Source: Candidatus Omnitrophota bacterium (GTDB lineage Bacteria > Omnitrophota > Gorgyraeia > Gygaellales > Profunditerraquicolaceae). From it: 9,783 bases of DNA. The position numbers and the translations under genes were made by a program. How positions within the stretch are numbered: the first letter of the stretch is position 1; each line of letters begins with the position of its first letter. Location: positions 1-9,783 of the forward strand of contig JAGUUJ010000086.1 in the NCBI GenBank assembly GCA_020063525.1, read 5' to 3'. Below the pieces are notes generated by a model that was not told the origin of the DNA, did not search any database, and saw only the letters and a program-made list of their open reading frames with translations. This document shows, in pieces, positions 6,895 through 9,783 of the stretch.

Positions 6895-7687
6895 CTATTC
6901 TAAAAGTGCGCTCTTCATTTCTTAGGCAGCAGAAACCAACTAAGTAGTTTTTAAATTTGTCCTGCCGGATTTCTTTAGGTATGACATCTCTTTCAGTAAC
7001 TGAAGCGTTGGAACTGGAAAGATATTTTATCTTAAGCCTAACTCCCAAATCCATCGCTTCCTGTATCTTGGCCAGCTTTTGATTATTTATATCCTCTAAG
7101 AATTGGGAATTAAGCCCGAATAGGCTTAAGAAATTTGTAAAATCCAATATGCCCTTGGCCTCTAACATTTCCTTAAGCTTATTAAATACGTTGAGCGTAA
7201 GCTCTACATCAGAAAACGCACGATGCTTCTGTTCAGTTTTTATCCCCAGTTTATCGGCTACAAACCATAACGCATAACGTTGGAGTTCCGGGAGAATGCG
7301 TTTTGTCATTTTCAATATATCCACGACTACGGTATCGTCCGGTAAATTCTTGCCGATGAGCTTTAATTCGCTCCTCAGGAATTCTAAATCAAAGGTAGCG
7401 TTGTAGGAACACAGACAGCTGTTATGAATAAAACCCAAGAATTTAGGCATTACCTCCTCTATTTCGGGTGCACCATGAAGTATATCTTGTGTGATTTTAT
7501 TTACTTCAAAAGCAGCGGCGGATATAAGCCTATGGGGATTAACCAGAGTTTGAAATGTGGCTATCCTTTCTTTACCTTTAAATCTTATACCGGCAATTTC
7601 TACAATTCTATCGCCTGATTCCGGTTCTAACCCCGTAGTCTCGGTATCAAAGATAGTGAATTCTATCTCGTTTATATTCTTATTCAT
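6866..7687 (-). CDS. DnaQ-like DEDDh 3'-5' exonuclease with C-terminal WYL-like segment
   Basis: The chosen start (ATG 7685-7687) gives 273 residues. The open frame extends 37 codons further upstream, but those codons lie mostly in the palindromic element and lack similarity to the family, while the purine-rich AGAGAGGGAG sits just before the chosen ATG. Residues about 8-175 form an epsilon-type exonuclease: Asp14 and Glu16 (FDTETTG), Asp100 (YNATFDLEFL), and His155 with Asp160 (KHRAFSDVELT) give a complete DEDDh set. Residues about 205-273 resemble a WYL domain, with IKYLSSS, VIPKEI, NYLVGFCCLRNEERTFRIDGI. WYL domains are ligand or nucleic-acid sensing modules in DNA-repair and phage-response regulators. 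The nucleotide substrate is unknown. A role in DNA repair is more likely than replicative proofreading, since no polymerase gene is nearby. Confidence 0.85.
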   Translation of the reverse strand: MNKNINEIEFTIFDTETTGLEPESGDRIVEIAGIRFKGKERIATFQTLVNPHRLISAAAFEVNKITQDILHGAPEIEEVMPKFLGFIHNSCLCSYNATFDLEFLRSELKLIGKNLPDDTVVVDILKMTKRILPELQRYALWFVADKLGIKTEQKHRAFSDVELTLNVFNKLKEMLEAKGILDFTNFLSLFGLNSQFLEDINNQKLAKIQEAMDLGVRLKIKYLSSSNASVTERDVIPKEIRQDKFKNYLVGFCCLRNEERTFRIDGILHIEVV

Positions 7688-7697
7688 CTCCCTCTCT

Positions 7698-8675
7698 TTA
7701 GGGACGGTTCTCAAGACAATCGTAAACTGTCCCCTTTTCGGGGGACACTTTTGCTTTGAGTTGAGAACCGTCCCTGTTTCTTCTGCTTCTTTTAACAATA
7801 TAAGCCGGAATTAATTTTGCAGGATAATAAGAGAGCTTTACCTTTTTAAGATTCTCTAATCCTGAGTCGTCCATAATATTTATATATTTATAATTTTCTA
7901 ATTCACTAGAGAACATGGCAAAGATAAATTGGCTTAAGCCCTTAATAGACAAATCGGTTATCTCGTATAATATGCAGAATGTATCTTGATTTAACTGGAA
8001 TCCGAATGTAAATGCCTTGATTTTTTTATTTATTCTTACCAATCTGCCAATAAAATTTAAATCTGAATAATTATCCAGTGCGTTTTTTAAAGACCTCCGG
8101 CTATCCTCCAGCATGCCTTGATAGATGTGGTCTAGATTTTTGGCTTTACGCTCTTTTACCCAGGAATTATATAACTCTAAACAATCATCTCTATACTTTA
8201 AAGAAAAGGGAAGATATCGGAATTCATAATGCTTGATAAAATAATTAAAACATGCGCGTTTGGATTTAAACTTATTACCTCGTAACTGCGCCAAGTCGCC
8301 TCTTAGGCATAGATAATCGTAAGATTTATTCTGGCAGGTATAACCTAAATCCTTATAAAAAGATGTATCTCCCTCTTCAATATTTTCTATGCGGGATATA
8401 TCTTTATTTTTATTCAACCTATCCATAATCTGAAAAACTTTTTTAATTACTCCCGGTTTTTTATTCTCGGATAAAGGGGCCAGATACAAGAAGCAGCTGA
8501 TTTTATCTTGAAAGAATATACAAAGAGTATCTTGTAGTATTAACCATTTAATATCAAAAAGCCCTTTCCATATATAAATGTTCTCGAATGCATAAGTGGA
8601 TAATTGATGTGCCTTTAAACTTAAAAATCTATCGAACAAGCTTTTATCTTTAATGGCCAATGTATTAAGTTCCAT
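7698..8675 (-). CDS. DUF2156 / phosphatidylglycerol lysyltransferase C-terminal-like protein
   Basis: A 325-residue protein with the tandem GNAT-like DUF2156 pattern: an N-terminal half with STYAFENIYIWKGLF (26-40), then YDYLCLRGDLAQLRGNKFKSKR (119-140), IKAFTFGFQLNQDTFCILYE (219-238) and YINIMDDSGLENLKKVKLSYYPAKLIPAY (264-292). The same fold ends MprF-type enzymes that use aminoacyl-tRNA to modify lipids, but stand-alone soluble members are uncharacterised and no membrane segments are seen here. The start is four bases after the ykgJ-like stop, without a clear ribosome site. The family-like part ends near residue 297. Residues about 301-325 are read from the palindromic element at 7700-7775, with the stop codon at its edge, so the original C-terminus was probably replaced. 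Confidence 0.8.
   Translation of the reverse strand: MELNTLAIKDKSLFDRFLSLKAHQLSTYAFENIYIWKGLFDIKWLILQDTLCIFFQDKISCFLYLAPLSENKKPGVIKKVFQIMDRLNKNKDISRIENIEEGDTSFYKDLGYTCQNKSYDYLCLRGDLAQLRGNKFKSKRACFNYFIKHYEFRYLPFSLKYRDDCLELYNSWVKERKAKNLDHIYQGMLEDSRRSLKNALDNYSDLNFIGRLVRINKKIKAFTFGFQLNQDTFCILYEITDLSIKGLSQFIFAMFSSELENYKYINIMDDSGLENLKKVKLSYYPAKLIPAYIVKRSRRNRDGSQLKAKVSPEKGTVYDCLENRP
7700..7775. repeat. Nested palindromic element (REP/MITE-like) between DUF2156 and exonuclease genes
   Basis: Outer arms are a perfect 15-bp inverted repeat: AGGGACGGTTCTCAA at 7700-7714 and its complement TTGAGAACCGTCCCT at 7761-7775. Inside lies a second hairpin: TGTCCCC at 7728-7734 and GGGGACA at 7741-7747 with a six-base loop, extended by AAA/TTT pairs after one mismatch. 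The whole could fold as a cruciform. It encodes the last 25 codons of the DUF2156 gene and the unused upstream extension of the exonuclease frame. No transposase is in the window. Similarity to REP elements mobilised by REP-associated Y1 transposases is inferred from architecture only. Confidence 0.85.
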
Positions 8676-8679
8676 AAAA

Positions 8680-9171
8680 TTATAGGTTCAATTCTGCGAG
8701 ATTTAAGACGTCTTTGTATATCTGAATAATCTGGGGATTGTTTTTTAAGATTTTTATTCTGGCCGGGCTATTAAAGAAGTTGTTTAAATACCGGATGTAT
8801 TCCTTAAATTTTTGGTTTTCTAAGTTTTCCTTAACAAAAGTACATCTTAAATCTACAGCCAGAAAGACTTTATCGGCCTTACGGTTGATGAGAAACGGGT
8901 AGATCCGGCATTCAAAAGGACGAAAAGCATAAATTGCACATTTATTATCTTTGAGCTGGAAAAAGGAACAGACAAAATTATTGTGCTTGGGGTTAGGTAG
9001 GCTGTGAATCTTTTTCTCTTGAGAAATAAGTAAGGGAGGAAAATTTTTCTTTAATAATTCTTGGGTCTCTTCGTTTAAAAGACATGGCAACCATACAGAA
9101 TCCTGCTCGCTAAATCTACAGCAACCAACACAACTTAAACAATAATCTTTGGGGATAGCCTGTTTTATCAT
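8680..9171 (-). CDS. YkgJ-family CxxCxxCC zinc/iron-chelating cysteine-cluster protein
   Basis: The chosen start (ATG 9169-9171) makes a classic ATGA overlap with the upstream stop codon and gives 163 residues; an ATG 48 bases further upstream lies inside the tRNA-binding gene and is less likely. The N-terminal cluster YCLSCVGCCRF (Cys11, 14, 17, 18) and a second group, CSFFQLKDNKCAIYAFRPFECRIYPF, give the eight-cysteine pattern of the family with the typical RPxxCRxYPF block. Members are thought to bind zinc or an iron-sulfur cluster; several are annotated near flagellar, tRNA or lipid genes but the biochemical role is not known. No signal peptide is visible, so it is probably cytoplasmic. 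The four-base gap to the DUF2156 gene suggests a functional pair. Confidence 0.85.
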   Translation of the reverse strand: MIKQAIPKDYCLSCVGCCRFSEQDSVWLPCLLNEETQELLKKNFPPLLISQEKKIHSLPNPKHNNFVCSFFQLKDNKCAIYAFRPFECRIYPFLINRKADKVFLAVDLRCTFVKENLENQKFKEYIRYLNNFFNSPARIKILKNNPQIIQIYKDVLNLAELNL

Positions 9172-9488
9172 TTTACTATACTGCCTAATTGGACTTGCCT
9201 TTCCGGCACAATGATACAAATGCCATTTTCATCGCCAGCAGCTAAAAGCATTGCCTGACTTTCTATGCCTCGCAATACCGCAGGCTCTAAATTATCCACT
9301 ACCACCACCTGTTTGCCTACCAGGTCTTCTTTTTTGTAGGAACTCTTTATCCCCGCTACAATCTGTTTCGTTTTATCCCCTAAATCTATAATAATTATGT
9401 ACAGTTTATCGGCATTGGGATGATCCTGAACTTCTTTTATTTTAGCCACTTTTAATTCTAATTTTCTAAAGTCACCGATATTAACCAT
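9168..9488 (-). CDS. Stand-alone tRNA-binding domain protein (MetRS-beta / CsaA-like)
   Basis: The chosen start (ATG 9486-9488) has a perfect AAGGAG seven bases upstream and yields 106 residues; a longer frame from 9536 adds 16 residues upstream of that site and is rejected. The protein is one OB-fold tRNA-binding domain: FRKLELKVAKI (7-17), HPNADKLYIIIIDLG (23-37), QIVAGI (42-47), LVGKQVVVVDNLEPAVLRGIES (55-76) and QAMLLAA (77-83). This domain occurs as the C-terminal dimerising part of methionyl-tRNA synthetase, as a separate MetRS-beta subunit, and as CsaA. Length fits the separate forms; the sequence does not decide between them. It likely binds tRNA in the cytoplasm. No MetRS catalytic gene precedes it in view. 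Confidence 0.9.
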   Translation of the reverse strand: MVNIGDFRKLELKVAKIKEVQDHPNADKLYIIIIDLGDKTKQIVAGIKSSYKKEDLVGKQVVVVDNLEPAVLRGIESQAMLLAAGDENGICIIVPERQVQLGSIVK

Positions 9489-9588
9489 TGTATTTCTCCT
9501 TGCTTTTCTGTATCCAATAAGGAGAAGCCGAAACATAAATTTTTGAAAAAAATAGAACTAAGATAAAAATTAACGATTTTTTTAACAT
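9481..9588 (-). other. Small signal-peptide-like ORF (35 codons), possible leader or gene remnant
   Basis: A minus-strand frame from ATG 9586-9588 to TAA 9481-9483 encodes a peptide starting MLKKSLIFILVLFFSK, followed by a likely signal peptidase I site after VSA and a short tail SPYWIQKSKEKYNG. This is the layout of an exported protein's beginning, with a tail like the start of a TPR-type mature domain, but it stops after about 14 mature residues. It overlaps the tRNA-binding gene start by eight bases and contains that gene's ribosome site. No ribosome site of its own is clear. It may be a decayed gene start, a coupling leader, or chance; the AT-rich sequence makes chance hydrophobic ORFs common. 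Confidence 0.35.
9496..9501 (-). promoter_or_regulatory. Strong ribosome binding site of the tRNA-binding gene
   Basis: AAGGAG on the minus strand, seven bases before the ATG at 9488. It decides the start in favour of the 106-residue product over the longer frame, and lies inside the codons of the small signal-peptide-like ORF. Confidence 0.85.
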
Positions 9589-9618
9589 TCGGGAAGAGGA
9601 TTCAACTGACGAAGGAGT

Positions 9619-9635
9619 TAAAACACATTGTTTTA
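9619..9635. repeat. 17-bp dyad, TAAAACA - 3 bases - TGTTTTA
   Basis: Seven-base inverted arms with the spacer CAT, five bases from the 34-bp palindrome on the gene side. Its size and odd-length spacer are like a dimeric repressor operator, but no regulator gene is in view, so this is only a candidate. Confidence 0.45.
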
Positions 9636-9639
9636 GCTT

Positions 9640-9673
9640 CCGCCAATAATTTCATTAATGAAATTATTGGCGG
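9640..9673. repeat. Perfect 34-bp palindrome
   Basis: The left half CCGCCAATAATTTCATT (9640-9656) is matched base for base by its complement at 9657-9673 with no spacer. There is no T-run on either side, so it is not a typical intrinsic terminator. It lies in the leader upstream of the first gene. It could be an operator, a recombination or mobile-element end, or an RNA hairpin. Confidence 0.95.
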
Positions 9674-9721
9674 TGTCTATTCTACAAGGTTCTAACGTTT
9701 TGCGAGATTCCGATTGATAAT

Positions 9722-9750
9722 AAAATATCACAACAGAAATGATAAATCAA
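9722..9750 (-). promoter_or_regulatory. Weak sigma-70-like promoter candidate
   Basis: On the minus strand TTGATT (9745-9750) and TATTTT (9722-9727) are separated by 17 bases. Both match the consensus only partly. An overlapping TATTAT at 9717-9722 is an alternative -10. If used, the transcript would have a leader of roughly 220 bases that includes the 34-bp palindrome. AT-rich sequence makes such matches common. Confidence 0.22.
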
Positions 9751-9765
9751 TGGAATTCATGCACT

Positions 9766-9783
9766 GCTTGCGGGCTTGCGGGC
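9766..9783. repeat. 8-bp tandem repeat GCTTGCGG at the window edge
   Basis: Two full plus-strand copies of GCTTGCGG plus a final GC, running off the end of the window. The true copy number is unknown. It is GC-rich compared with its surroundings. Confidence 0.7.

Larger units (their letters stand above)
9589..9783. other. Non-coding leader region upstream of the gene run
   Basis: Minus-strand frames entering from the right edge all meet stops within about 60 bases, and no convincing plus-strand gene begins here. The contents are the 34-bp palindrome, the 17-bp dyad, a weak promoter candidate and the edge repeat. No tRNA, known riboswitch or intrinsic terminator was recognised. Confidence 0.6.

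Noticed and set aside
7688..7798. Upstream extension of the exonuclease frame by 37 codons.
   Set aside because: These codons are largely the palindromic element and do not resemble the exonuclease family; a purine-rich ribosome site precedes the internal ATG at 7687.
9172..9219. Upstream start for the cysteine-cluster protein.
   Set aside because: It would overlap the tRNA-binding gene by about 50 bases; the ATGA junction at 9168-9171 is a better start.
9489..9536. Upstream extension of the tRNA-binding protein by 16 codons.
   Set aside because: The strong AAGGAG at 9496-9501 sits inside the extension and points to the ATG at 9488; the domain starts there.
9739..9783. Plus-strand frame from ATG at 9739-9741 open to the right edge.
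   Set aside because: Only 15 codons are visible, there is no ribosome site, and half of it is the 8-bp repeat; nothing supports a gene.

Overview
This AT-rich window carries a tightly packed run of ten genes, all on the minus strand and read from right to left. Adjacent genes overlap or lie 2 to 48 bases apart, so the run looks like one operon or a few coupled transcription units. The gene content, lipoprotein style, short-period tandem repeats and REP-like palindrome suggest an uncultured anaerobic bacterium, possibly Candidatus Omnitrophota or a relative. That placement is an impression from style, not a phylogenetic result. No rRNA, tRNA, transposase gene or CRISPR array was seen.

Right end (about 9489-9783): a mostly non-coding leader. 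It holds a perfect 34-bp palindrome, a smaller 17-bp dyad, a weak promoter candidate, an 8-bp tandem repeat reaching the window edge, and a tiny signal-peptide-like reading frame that runs into the first gene. Genes then follow in this order: a stand-alone tRNA-binding (MetRS-beta/CsaA-like) domain protein, a YkgJ-type cysteine-cluster protein, a DUF2156 protein, and a DnaQ-like exonuclease with a C-terminal WYL-like segment. A 76-bp nested palindrome sits between the last two and now encodes the end of the DUF2156 protein.

Middle (4636-6894): pabB and pabC, which convert chorismate to 4-aminobenzoate for folate. The amidotransferase partner PabA is not in view. Next (2235-4646) are three [NiFe]-hydrogenase maturation genes. 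They are a short hypF containing only the C-terminal Kae1-like carbamoyltransferase domain, then hypC and hypD. HypE, HypA, HypB and the hydrogenase subunits are not in the window. HypF and HypE make the cyanide ligand, and HypC and HypD assemble the Fe(CN)2CO unit, so these genes imply a [NiFe] hydrogenase elsewhere in the genome.

Left end (1-2260): a large lipoprotein gene, open to the window edge (at least 753 codons), with TPR-like repeats, a DUF3857-like region and a transglutaminase core with an apparently intact Cys-His-Asp triad.

The most unusual signals are the HypF reduced to one domain, the 7-bp and 8-bp tandem repeats inside or beside coding sequence (hypD, hypF twice, pabB end, possibly the lipoprotein start), the nested palindrome captured by an ORF, and the exonuclease-WYL fusion. 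I see no clear new defence or mobile system.
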